Shown: in pieces, positions 8,311 to 16,112 of the stretch
How the letters are laid out: each line of letters opens with the position of its first letter
Numbering within the stretch: the stretch's first letter is position 1
Assembly: GCF_040656415.1 (NCBI RefSeq)
Contig: NZ_JBFAMC010000001.1
Span: 434,001 to 498,000 of the forward strand
Origin: Rhodococcus_F sp040656415
Lineage (GTDB): Bacteria; Actinomycetota; Actinomycetes; Mycobacteriales; Mycobacteriaceae
Direction of reading: 5' to 3'
DNA length: 64,000 nt
Position numbers and translations under genes: made by a program
The notes under the pieces: model-generated
The model's input: the letters and a program-made list of their open reading frames with translations, nothing else
Database searches by the model: none
Told to the model about the DNA's origin: nothing

Positions 8311-9066
8311 TCATGTGGGCACCGCGGGGCGGGTGCGTACCGGTGCCAGACCAGAGACCACGACGATGGCTGTGATCGATCCGGCCGCCATGATCGCGGC
8401 GAGCACCACGATTTGGAAGCGCCCAGCCTCCAGCGGTGATACACCACCGAAGATCGCCCCGACGAATGCGCCGGGGAGGGTGACCAAACCCGTGGTCTTG
8501 GTCTGGTCCGTAGACGGGATCAAGGCTGAGTGCACCGCGAGTCGGGTGAGTTCGCGCGTCGCCTGCCGAGGCGTGGCGCCGAGTGCAAGCCAGCCCTCCA
8601 CCGTTTCCCACCGCTCGTCGGTGACCTCCATGAATCGCCGGCCTGCGAGCGTTGCGGTCATCATCGCGTTGCCGATGACGATGCCGCCGATGGCCAGGGC
8701 GTAGCGCGATGAGAATTCGATCGCCCCGGTGATGAAGGTGACAGCGAGCGTCACGGCGATTCCGAGCGCCATCGCCGTGAAGACCAACCCGACGTGCCAG
8801 AGGTTCCATCCGATCCGACCCGATGCAGTCAGTGCCGCCACTGAGAACATGACGAAGAGAGCGAGAGCAACCCACAGCGGGTCCGTGATCACTCCGGACA
8901 GGATGATGCTGATCAGCGCGAGTTGGAGCGCGCCCCGGAGTACCGCGAGAGCCGGAGCGAAATAGCGTGGCGTTCGGAATCCCCAGAGCACTGCCGTTGT
9001 GATGGCGACGAGTGTTGCCACGCCGATGACGCTTGGGAGAAACTCCTCGGACCAGCTCACAGACAA
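8311..9066 (-). CDS. UPF0014/FetB-type ABC transporter permease
   Basis: Integral membrane protein of 251 aa with about seven helices, of the UPF0014 family that includes E. coli FetB (YbbM), the permease of a putative iron exporter. Family features seen are FAPALAVLRGALQLALIS near residue 40, GGIVIGNAMMTATLAGRR near 130, LALGATPRQA near 160, and the TTGLVTLPGAFVGAIFGG block near 190. The partner ATPase (FetA-like) is not next to it. The start is TTG at 9066 or the GTG two codons later; neither has a strong ribosome site. It is convergent with the 59-residue gene. Confidence 0.87.
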   Translation of the reverse strand: MSVSWSEEFLPSVIGVATLVAITTAVLWGFRTPRYFAPALAVLRGALQLALISIILSGVITDPLWVALALFVMFSVAALTASGRIGWNLWHVGLVFTAMALGIAVTLAVTFITGAIEFSSRYALAIGGIVIGNAMMTATLAGRRFMEVTDERWETVEGWLALGATPRQATRELTRLAVHSALIPSTDQTKTTGLVTLPGAFVGAIFGGVSPLEAGRFQIVVLAAIMAAGSITAIVVVSGLAPVRTRPAVPT

Positions 9067-9169
9067 AGGGTACTCAGCGGTGTGCGCCGGAGGCGTTCTC
9101 AGTTTCGGGTAGAGCCGGTGGTGGCCAGGTGAGTATCAGGTTGCTGCGATGGGTCGATCATGGGGCCAT

Positions 9170-9688
9170 TCAGGCCCGAACCCCCCGCGCGATGACGCCA
9201 AGGAGATCGGCAATCTCCGATCCCACGTTCAGAAAGGTCTCCTCGTCCTGCCCGATCGGGTCCGGAATGTCCTCGCGGGATCCGTTCGGCTCGTGCTGAA
9301 GGCGGGCTGACGCGAGATCCTCTACCGTCCTGGCTCCCGCGGCTTCGGTTAGTCGGGCAGCCTCCATGAGTGTGAAAGTCTTCTTCGCGTGCTCCGGAGC
9401 CAAGGCCAAGACCTGGTCGCGGTGGTCTTCGGTCATTGTCAGAACCAGATCGGCTTCCACTGCGAGGTCTCTGGTGAGCGGACGGGCCGAGAACCCGCTG
9501 GGGTCGCCGCCCAGGCCCTCGAGAACTTGCGCAGCAGTTGGTTCCATCGATTCCCCTGGAACAGCGTCCGTACCTGCACTTCCGGCTGTCAGATCGGGGA
9601 TCCCGAGTTCCTCGGCGTATGCCACTGCGAGGCGCTCGGCCGTTGGAGACCGACAGACGTTTCCGGTGCAGACGAAGAGAACATGCAT
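9170..9688 (-). CDS. Low-molecular-weight protein tyrosine (or arginine) phosphatase
   Basis: Cytoplasmic phosphatase of 172 aa. The P-loop CTGNVCRSP at residues 7-15 gives the CX5R catalytic signature (Cys7, Arg13) right after the first beta strand, as in all LMW-PTPs. The general-acid aspartate lies in the DIPDP loop near residue 143. A longer in-frame reading from 10909 exists but would overlap the lipase gene on the other strand, so the ATG at 9688 is clearly the start. Relatives act on arginine phosphate (YwlE) or tyrosine phosphate (PtpA/Wzb). No kinase or capsule cluster is adjacent, so substrate is open. Confidence 0.93.
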   Translation of the reverse strand: MHVLFVCTGNVCRSPTAERLAVAYAEELGIPDLTAGSAGTDAVPGESMEPTAAQVLEGLGGDPSGFSARPLTRDLAVEADLVLTMTEDHRDQVLALAPEHAKKTFTLMEAARLTEAAGARTVEDLASARLQHEPNGSREDIPDPIGQDEETFLNVGSEIADLLGVIARGVRA

Positions 9689-10057
9689 GGGCGAAGCATA
9701 AGGTCTCGGTCTGCCACGTTTGCACACGCACTGCTGGCTCCGAACATCGGTCGAGGCGAATTCGTGTTTGCTTTGCCCGGCGTCGAGGGTGCCTGTTCTG
9801 CCCCGTCCTCGGAATCTGCTACCTGGGAGTAATCGACGCGGCCTGGTGGAACTGGCCATGATCAGCGCGGATCCTATGCCACTCGTGAAAGTGGCGAAAC
9901 TCTCGTCCGACGGGTGACCGACGACCGGGGTCGAAGACGCTCCTGCCTCCCCGAAACAATACCGACAAGTCGCTATCATAAACATTTGCTGCAAGCAAAA
10001 GGTAGCGTCGTCGATAACGCTCGTCATCAATATCGCTGTCGAGGCGGAGGAATGACT
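9689..10057. other. Divergent intergenic region between phosphatase and lipase
   Basis: About 370 bp without a convincing gene; the short frames here are shadows. It contains a small perfect inverted repeat at 9985-9999 and the lipase ribosome site GGCGGAGG at 10043-10050. Confidence 0.5.
9985..9999. promoter_or_regulatory. Inverted repeat TTTGCT-GCA-AGCAAA
   Basis: Perfect 6-bp arms with a 3-bp spacer, in a locally AT-rich stretch about 60 bp before the lipase start, where a promoter or operator is expected. Confidence 0.4.
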
Positions 10058-11014
10058 ATGGCGCGCTTTCGTTGGCTGTTTCAGATGTTCCTGTTGGTCG
10101 GGGTTGTGCTCTTCTTCGCCGTCCCCGCCCACGCGATGGAGATCCCCACCCAGCCGGGTCCGGAACAGTCGAATCCAGGCGACGCGATCAGGTTCGCTGA
10201 GCAGCACCCGCATTCGGTACCTCCCGGCGTAAACGATTTCACGTGCCGTCCCGACGCCGCGCATCCGCACCCGGTGGTGCTGGTTCACGGCAGCGACGGA
10301 AGTACCTACGCGAGCTGGGCCGGGTTGAGCTCGAAACTGAAGGCAGCCGGTTACTGCGTGTTTGCTCTCAACTACGGACAGGAGCCCGGCACCCAGAAGT
10401 TCGGGGTGGAGACCATGACCAAGGGGGCCACCGAACTCAGTGGCTTCGTCACGGATGTGTTGTCCTTGACCGGGGCGGACAAGGTTGATGTGGTCGCACA
10501 TTCTCAGGGCGCCACGGTGGCCCGGTACTACATAAACAGGCTCGGCGGAGCGGCAGACGTGGACAAGTGGATCGGTCTGGCGTCCCCGACTTACGGCGGG
10601 ACGTTCTACGGGTTGGCTACCGCCCTCGAGGCGTTGCCCGGGGGCACCACACTGATTACCAATTTCGGTTCCAAGGCCCTCGCCGAGCAGGTCCAAGGGT
10701 CCGGATTCCTCGATGCCCTCAATGCGGGCGGTGACACCGTGCCGGGTGTCGAATACACCACAATCGGTACCAGGTACGACGAAGTGATCCAGCCGTACAC
10801 CAACGTAAGGCTCCGCGATCCGGGCGCGTCGAACATCCTGGTCCAGGATTTGTGCCCGGAAGATCAGACAGGCCACTTCAACCTTCCTTACGACCCGTTC
10901 TCCCAGCAACTGGTCCTCAACACGCTGGATCCCGCGAACGCAGTTGAGCCGACATGCACCCCGGTGCCGTTGGGGACTGGCATTGCCGGAGTGATCATCG
11001 CGAGCAATTCCTGA
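10058..11014 (+). CDS. Secreted class-2 lipase/esterase
   Basis: Exported alpha/beta hydrolase of 318 aa, likely a triacylglycerol lipase or esterase. The ATG at 10058 follows GGAGG by seven bases; an ATG two codons earlier is too close to that site. The signal peptide has a basic start, the hydrophobic core LFQMFLLVGVVLFFAV and cleavage after AHA. The oxyanion strand is HPVVLVHGSDGS, the nucleophile elbow is VVAHSQGATV (Ser149), and the catalytic histidine is probably in TGHFNLPYD near the C-terminus. Two pairs of cysteines may form disulfides (FTCRP with GYC; DLCP with EPTC). Free-standing gene. Confidence 0.9.
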   Translation: MARFRWLFQMFLLVGVVLFFAVPAHAMEIPTQPGPEQSNPGDAIRFAEQHPHSVPPGVNDFTCRPDAAHPHPVVLVHGSDGSTYASWAGLSSKLKAAGYCVFALNYGQEPGTQKFGVETMTKGATELSGFVTDVLSLTGADKVDVVAHSQGATVARYYINRLGGAADVDKWIGLASPTYGGTFYGLATALEALPGGTTLITNFGSKALAEQVQGSGFLDALNAGGDTVPGVEYTTIGTRYDEVIQPYTNVRLRDPGASNILVQDLCPEDQTGHFNLPYDPFSQQLVLNTLDPANAVEPTCTPVPLGTGIAGVIIASNS

Positions 11015-11138
11015 GAATTTGTGGCCGAACCTTGCCGGACGGACGGGCCGCTACCGCGACTGTCCGCTTCGATAAACTGCGCGGCGTGGAGTGGGGGATT
11101 CGGGATCGGACCCGTGCAGAGTCACGGTGGGCGGCTCA

Positions 11139-12662
11139 ATGAGTTCGGTTCTCGGTGTGTCGGTTGGTGCAAGCACCGTTCGTTTGACTCGACCCGACCC
11201 CGGCGACCCAGGATCCATCGCGAACCGGCTTCTTCCTGCCTTCCAGGCCCAAGCGATCGAAGTCAGTGGCGAACAGCCTGCGGAGGTTGCAGCCGAATCG
11301 ATCAGCACAGTCCTCAACGACTCGTCAGGTGCCGGGCAGAAGTACACGACCGGGATCGCCTACCGGGACGAAGTGCAGGCGGAAGCAATTCAAGGCGCGA
11401 TCGATCGCCGACAGATTGGTGATTACCAGCTCGTGCTCGAGGCGGCGGCTGCGCTCTCGTTTCTAGAGGCCTCGGGTGTGTTGGGTAAGCAGCATCGGAT
11501 GCTCGTGTTCTACGACCTCGGTGGCTCGGGCCTCACCGTGAGCGTCGTGGACCGGGCGGCGGGCGTGGTTGTGGAATCGGTGCGCACCGACACCGTAAGC
11601 GGAGACATTTTCGACCAGGCGATTCGTGGCCACCAATTGGAGAACGCTCGCATCGCAGCGCCGGTCGACACGACCGCGAGTCGCGCACTCGACTCTCGCT
11701 GCCGTCAGGCGAAAGAACATCTGTCTTCAGACGGCGGCGCTGCGATGCCCGGAGACGGTGGGCTGCTGTTGCTTTCGAGGGATGTGTTCGAGTCGTTGAT
11801 CGGTTCCGCCGTCGAATCGTCGGCGCGGCTCACCTATGACCTGATCGCCCGCTCCGGTTGCGGCCCGGATCTTGTAGTCGCCATTGGCGGCGGTGCGCAC
11901 GTCCCGCTGGTTCGGTCTGTGCTCGAGCGGTGGCTCGGGTTGCCCGTCATCGTTCCTGACAACCCAGAGTTGGTCGTGGCCCGGGGTGCTGCATTGCTCG
12001 CGCAGCAGATTCAGCAGTCGGCCGATACGGTGGCCGCCGTTCAGCCCCAGCTGGCCGAGCCGCATGAGCCGTACGAGCGCTACAAGCCGTACCAGTCCCA
12101 GGCTTCTTCGCTACAGTACCCGCCGGAAGAGGCCGCGCCGGATCCGTTCGGGCCAGACGTCTCGCACCTCGCACCGGGAAATGGTGCGCCACACAACGCA
12201 GTTCGGGCCGGTACGCCTTCCTGGCTCGGTGCCGCGGCACCGCCACCGAGCTCGCAGCTGACAAAACGACCGATCCGCAAACCTGTACTGGCAGGTGCAG
12301 GCGTCGTGCTGGCGGTTCTCGGAATCGTCGGGCTCGGCCTCGGCTACGGCGGCAACCTCTTCACTCAGAGTGAGGATGCGCCCCCATCGCCGATAGCTAC
12401 ACCACCCACCACCCGTCCGTCGGTCGTCACGGAAATGGTTACACAACCGCCGCCACCACCCCCGCCGCCGTCGTCAGCGCCGCCCACCTCAACGGTGGCT
12501 GTCCCTGCACCGGTGCAGAGGGCGCCGCAGGTGTGGACGTCGCCACCCCCGCCTCCTCCGCCTCCGCCGCCTCCGCCCGCTCCGATCTTCCCCGGACTAC
12601 CGCAGATTCAGCTCCCGCCCCTTCCTCCGCTGCCGGAGCTCCCGAGGATTCCCGGCTTGTAG
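11139..12662 (+). CDS. Membrane-anchored Hsp70-like ATPase-domain protein with polyproline tail
   Basis: A protein of 507 aa. Residues 1-300 resemble the actin/Hsp70 ATPase fold: phosphate-1 strand LGVSVGASTVRL, phosphate-2 FYDLGGSGLTVSV near 145, and adenosine motif VVAIGGGAHVPLVRSVLERW near 260. It lacks the Hsp70 substrate-binding domain. Instead there is a linker, a single transmembrane helix (VLAGAGVVLAVLGIVGLGLGYG, about 395-415) and an outside tail of about 90 residues dominated by Pro (runs of nine and twelve). Such membrane Hsp70-like proteins occur in mycobacteria and relatives and are poorly understood. The ATG at 11139 is chosen because homology begins there. It sits alone downstream of the lipase. 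Confidence 0.85.
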   Translation: MSSVLGVSVGASTVRLTRPDPGDPGSIANRLLPAFQAQAIEVSGEQPAEVAAESISTVLNDSSGAGQKYTTGIAYRDEVQAEAIQGAIDRRQIGDYQLVLEAAAALSFLEASGVLGKQHRMLVFYDLGGSGLTVSVVDRAAGVVVESVRTDTVSGDIFDQAIRGHQLENARIAAPVDTTASRALDSRCRQAKEHLSSDGGAAMPGDGGLLLLSRDVFESLIGSAVESSARLTYDLIARSGCGPDLVVAIGGGAHVPLVRSVLERWLGLPVIVPDNPELVVARGAALLAQQIQQSADTVAAVQPQLAEPHEPYERYKPYQSQASSLQYPPEEAAPDPFGPDVSHLAPGNGAPHNAVRAGTPSWLGAAAPPPSSQLTKRPIRKPVLAGAGVVLAVLGIVGLGLGYGGNLFTQSEDAPPSPIATPPTTRPSVVTEMVTQPPPPPPPPSSAPPTSTVAVPAPVQRAPQVWTSPPPPPPPPPPPPAPIFPGLPQIQLPPLPPLPELPRIPGL

Positions 12663-12761
12663 AGCTGCCGTGCATCCGTCGCGGTCAGTTCCCAGTAGCC
12701 GCATCCGAGTTGACGGGCATACGATAGGGATGTTGAGGGGGCGCAAGAAAGGATGTGCGCA

Positions 12762-12986
12762 GTGATTGCGAATTCAACGGACTACAACACGCCTGGTGTT
12801 CACAGGGCTGGAGCGGTTACCGCGCAGAACGAAAATAGCCACCTTGTCGCATATACGAAGCCGATTCTGAAGATGTTTCCGCCAACCAGCGAGATGACCG
12901 TCAAGGTGACGATGATGACGGTCTACTCGCTGATGGCGATAACGATTGTTTTCATCGTCCTGCGAGAGGTGGGCGTTTACAGCTAG
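12762..12986 (+). CDS. Small single-pass membrane protein
   Basis: A 74-aa hypothetical protein with a polar N-terminal half and one C-terminal helix (MTVYSLMAITIVFIVLREVG). The GTG at 12762 has AAAGGA eight bases upstream; an ATG at 12753 is too close to that site. The short hydrophilic tail after the helix suggests an anchor. No family is recognised. It follows the Hsp70-like gene by about 100 bp on the same strand and may be cotranscribed. Confidence 0.5.
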   Translation: MIANSTDYNTPGVHRAGAVTAQNENSHLVAYTKPILKMFPPTSEMTVKVTMMTVYSLMAITIVFIVLREVGVYS

Positions 12987-13864
12987 GCGATCGAACGGTC
13001 TCGGCCGGCGAAACACCTCGGAACACCGAAAACTGTTGCTGCGCTTTGACGACGGCGGAATGCCAGGATGAAGGGTGCGATGGGCAAATGCCCTCGCATC
13101 TTGGTATCGGTGGCAGATTCGATCTCGATCGATACTTGCTTCGATCCTGGCCCCACCGCAGTGTCGGTTGGGTCGCCGGCAGCGAGGATTCGGCGATGTG
13201 CGACTGATTGTCATCGGCAGCTGTCGATGTTCTGGATCTCTCGTCCGTGCGATTCTCCATCCGAGAGATCGCCTTCGCGTGCGAGAGTGTTCGGAACGTC
13301 ACAGCTGAGGTTGCGACGTGAGAGAGCCATGTTATCCAGAGTGTGTGGTGTGCATTGCTTTGGTGTCGCTTATCTGTCGCCAGTGTGTTTAGATATCACT
13401 GAATGGTGCGCAGCTAATGTGCAGCGAACGCAGGTCCATTCAAAGGGTGGGCCGGAGCTCCGACCGAGGGGTGTGTTCCGCTGTCCGCCGAACTGCAGAA
13501 TGGGCAAATGTGCCGAGCTGGGTGGCGGGGTACGGGGGGGGTGTTCCCCGCCACCAACCTGGTAACCACAGGGGGGAGGGGCACCAGGTGCTCGCGGCAC
13601 TCGAGGTGCCCGCAGACAATCTACAGAAACGACGGGGGCATCCGTCAACCGGCCCCGGCTGAATCTTCCGTCGGGTTCGGGCACATCGCCATGGCTCGTT
13701 CTGTCAAACCGGTAGCTCGAGGATTGTCGTGCCCTGCCATATGGACAGCTCTAGGGCCGTAGCCGGTTCGAAGGTCCTGCAGGACTTGTGCTCTCACCAC
13801 GATGCAGGCCGAAATCGACGGTGATTTGCATCACACTTGCGTCGACGCGTGGTTCAGGTACTAC
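12987..13864. other. Long interval without convincing gene; structured-RNA candidate
   Basis: Open frames here (such as 13068-13565 plus and 12952-13302 minus) are rich in Arg, Cys, Ser and Pro, lack ribosome sites and look non-coding. The middle holds strong secondary structure: a 10-bp perfect stem (13521-13530 with 13546-13555), then a nested hairpin (13579-13585 with 13605-13611, inner GTGC/GCAC). A 12-bp palindrome GTCCTGCAGGAC is at 13774-13785. These could belong to a small RNA or to the 3' end of the XRE regulator transcript. Confidence 0.35.
13521..13611. ncRNA. Candidate structured RNA (two strong hairpins)
   Basis: Stem GGTGGCGGGG/CCCCGCCACC with a 15-nt G-rich loop, followed 23 nt later by a stem-loop with outer arms GGGCACC/GGTGCCC and an inner stem. 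No known RNA family is recognised and strand is not decided. On the minus strand it lies 250 bp past the XRE regulator stop and could be a terminator complex instead. Confidence 0.25.
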
Positions 13865-14572
13865 TCAGGACCCGCCCTCGGATTCCGGAGTCTCGGCCCC
13901 GACGAGTTTCATCGACTCTTCCCATCGTCGCCGGAAGCGGTCGCGCGTGGCCGCGTCCAACTCTTCCTCCTTGCCGTACAGGAAGCGCCGGTAGTGCACT
14001 TCTTCGCGTTCACTGGCGTCGGCGACTTGTGATGGCTCTTCGAGTAGATGGCCGAACGCGAACTCCACCAACGGTTGACGAGGGCCGGACGGGCCTCCGT
14101 TGACCTCGAGTAGCCGGGTCACGTACGCCCCGGTGATCTTGGAGACCACTCGGCTGAGGCTGCCTGCGGCATCGGCAAGTCCAGGCACTTCCGGATGGGC
14201 CGCACTCAATTTCGTGATTCGAGTGTTGGGGTCCAAGATTTCGACGATGGTGTCCAGATCCAGTGAGATCTCGGACGGTCCCAGTGTGAGTGGATGCGAC
14301 CCCGACGGCCGCTCCCCCCGTGCGAGCGCTTCGAGCGGTGTCGGATCGCCGCCTTCGAGTGCTCGCGCGGCGCTGCCGGGAACCCACTGCAGGGCGGTGT
14401 CCAGTTTGCGGAGCGTCTCGATACTCGGGTCCGGGCCCGTACCGTTCTCGGCCCGTGTCTGCGCTGCGTCGGACGGGCCGCCGGCAGCAGTCACTTGATC
14501 CTGCGTGAGGTTCAGAAAGCGGCGTCGCTTGTGGACCAACTGTCCGAAACGGACGCGAGTACTGCTAGACAC
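13865..14572 (-). CDS. XRE-family helix-turn-helix regulator
   Basis: DNA-binding protein of 235 aa. The first 70 residues form a Cro/C1-type HTH: FGQLVHKRRRFLNLTQDQVTAAGG, then PSIETLRKLDTALQW. The rest, about 160 residues, is an undefined Asp/Glu/Arg-rich domain with SLDLDTIVEILDPNTRITKL and a final acidic helical stretch, probably ligand sensing or dimerising. The GTG at 14572 has GGGGGA upstream. Two adjoining 15-bp palindromes lie 31-58 bp upstream, against the stop codon of the aminotransferase, suggesting autoregulation. Targets are unknown. Confidence 0.82.
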   Translation of the reverse strand: MSSSTRVRFGQLVHKRRRFLNLTQDQVTAAGGPSDAAQTRAENGTGPDPSIETLRKLDTALQWVPGSAARALEGGDPTPLEALARGERPSGSHPLTLGPSEISLDLDTIVEILDPNTRITKLSAAHPEVPGLADAAGSLSRVVSKITGAYVTRLLEVNGGPSGPRQPLVEFAFGHLLEEPSQVADASEREEVHYRRFLYGKEEELDAATRDRFRRRWEESMKLVGAETPESEGGS

Positions 14573-14602
14573 GATTCCCCCAAAGAGACATGTAAGCGAC
14601 GT

Positions 14603-14630
14603 CTGTATCGCCTACAGTATCTCCGATACT
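14603..14630 (-). promoter_or_regulatory. Two tandem 15-bp palindromes, probable XRE operator
   Basis: CTGTATCGCCTACAG (14603-14617; arms CTGTA/TACAG) and AGTATCTCCGATACT (14616-14630; arms AGTATC/GATACT) overlap by two bases, 13 bp centre to centre. They are just before the XRE gene and reach into the stop codon of the upstream aminotransferase. Confidence 0.5.
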
Positions 14631-15891
14631 ACTGCTTGTAACTGGTCAGGAAGTTTCCGAATCGCTCGATGGCGACAGCGAGGTCCCTGGCCCACGGCAA
14701 GGTCACGATGCGGAGGTGGTCGTGGTCGGGCCAGTTGAAGCCCGTGCCTTGAACCACCAGGATCTTCTCCTGCAGCAGAAGATCCTGAACCAACTTTTCG
14801 TCGTCGTAGATTTCGTACACGTTGGGGTCGAGCCGAGGAAACGCATACAGAGCGCCACGTGGTTTCACGCACGTGACCCCAGGAATCATGTTGAGACGTT
14901 GCCAGGCCACGTCGCGCTGCTCGAGGAGTCGTCCACCCGGCAGGATCAGTTCTTCGATGCTCTGGTGACCGCCGAGCGCAACCTGGATGGCGTGTTGACC
15001 CGGCACGTTCGGGCACAGTCTCGTCGACGCCAGCAGATCGAGACCCTCGAGAAATCCGCCGGCGTGCTCCTTCGGTCCGGTGATCGCCACCCAGCCGGAG
15101 CGGTAGCCCGCGACGCGGTAGGCCTTCGACAGCCCGTTGAAGGTCAGGCACAGCAGATCCGGAGCCAGTGTCGCGAGCGAGATGTGCTTGGCGTCGTCGT
15201 AGAGGATCTTGTCGTAGATTTCGTCGGCCAGGAGCAGCAGCTGATGTTTGCGGGCCAGATCGACCAGTTGCTGCAACACTTCCATCGAGTAGACCGCACC
15301 CGTCGGATTGTTCGGGTTGATGACCACCAGCGCTTTGGTCTTGTCGGTGATCTTCGACTCGATATCCGCGATGTCGGGGTTCCAGTCGTTGCCCTCGTCG
15401 CACAGATAATGCACCGGGGTGCCGCCCGAGAGGCTGGTCATGGCCGTCCACAGCGGGTAGTCAGGTGCCGGGATGAGGACCTCGTCGCCGTTGTCGAGCA
15501 ATGCCTGCATCGTGATCGTGATGAGTTCGGATACACCGTTGCCGAGGTAGATGTCGTCGACGTCGAGCTCGGGGAATCCGGTAACCAACTCGTACCTGGT
15601 CGCGATCGCGCGCCGGGCCGACAGTATTCCTTTGGAGTCGGAGTAACCCTGTGCGTAGGGGAGCGCGGCGATCATGTCGCGCATGATCACGTCCGGCGCA
15701 TCGAAACCGAACGGCGCAGGGTTGCCGATGTTGAGTTTGAGTATCCGGTGGCCTTCCGCCTCCAACCGGGCGGCGTGGGCGTGTACCGGTCCGCGAATTT
15801 CGTAAAGCACGTTCTGAAGCTTGGTGGACTGGTCGAAAGTGCGCTGCGTCCTACGCGGGTTGCCGTGGTCTGGGTTGGTCACGGCAGCCAT
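14629..15891 (-). CDS. Pyridoxal-phosphate aminotransferase (AspC/AlaA type)
   Basis: Fold-type I aminotransferase of 420 aa, similar to M. tuberculosis Rv0337c and E. coli AlaA, so it probably transfers amino groups between glutamate and pyruvate or oxaloacetate in the cytoplasm. Seen are the substrate region LKLNIGNPAPFGFD, the stacking tyrosine loop YPLWTAM, INPNNPTGAVYS, LADEIYDKI, and the PLP-binding lysine in NGLSKAYR (Lys256). The invariant C-terminal arginine is in HLRIVTLPW. The ATG at 15891 gives the family length; in-frame upstream sequence is shadow. Its stop touches the XRE operator region. It is divergent from the S9 peptidase gene. Confidence 0.93.
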   Translation of the reverse strand: MAAVTNPDHGNPRRTQRTFDQSTKLQNVLYEIRGPVHAHAARLEAEGHRILKLNIGNPAPFGFDAPDVIMRDMIAALPYAQGYSDSKGILSARRAIATRYELVTGFPELDVDDIYLGNGVSELITITMQALLDNGDEVLIPAPDYPLWTAMTSLSGGTPVHYLCDEGNDWNPDIADIESKITDKTKALVVINPNNPTGAVYSMEVLQQLVDLARKHQLLLLADEIYDKILYDDAKHISLATLAPDLLCLTFNGLSKAYRVAGYRSGWVAITGPKEHAGGFLEGLDLLASTRLCPNVPGQHAIQVALGGHQSIEELILPGGRLLEQRDVAWQRLNMIPGVTCVKPRGALYAFPRLDPNVYEIYDDEKLVQDLLLQEKILVVQGTGFNWPDHDHLRIVTLPWARDLAVAIERFGNFLTSYKQ

Positions 15892-16112
15892 TGTCCCACT
15901 CCCAGGCAACCGGATTTCTACTGGTGGGTTCCCGCTGGCTTGGGGTTCCAACGCGCGACTGCCAGGGAGGACATGCTTGCCGATACGGCCGGTGCCCCTG
16001 GGGAAGGTGGGAATACCGGCTCGAGTATCGCTTCGCAGGCCTGCGAAGGGTGTTTCGGGCTGCGCGGGGTATTGGGGCTGCACATTGCGGCGAGGCGGAA
16101 TATTCTCGGCCA

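Noticed and set aside
9690..10909. Minus-strand extension of the phosphatase frame across the lipase gene
   Set aside because: The phosphatase fold begins exactly at the ATG at 9688; the rest lies opposite the lipase and has no family pattern.
13068..13565. 165-residue plus-strand frame in the gene-poor interval
   Set aside because: Rich in Arg, Cys, Ser and Pro with no ribosome site; overlaps strong hairpins.
13741..13800. GGTTCGAA sequence resembling a tRNA T-arm
   Set aside because: Flanking bases do not pair into a T-stem and no acceptor or anticodon arm can be drawn.
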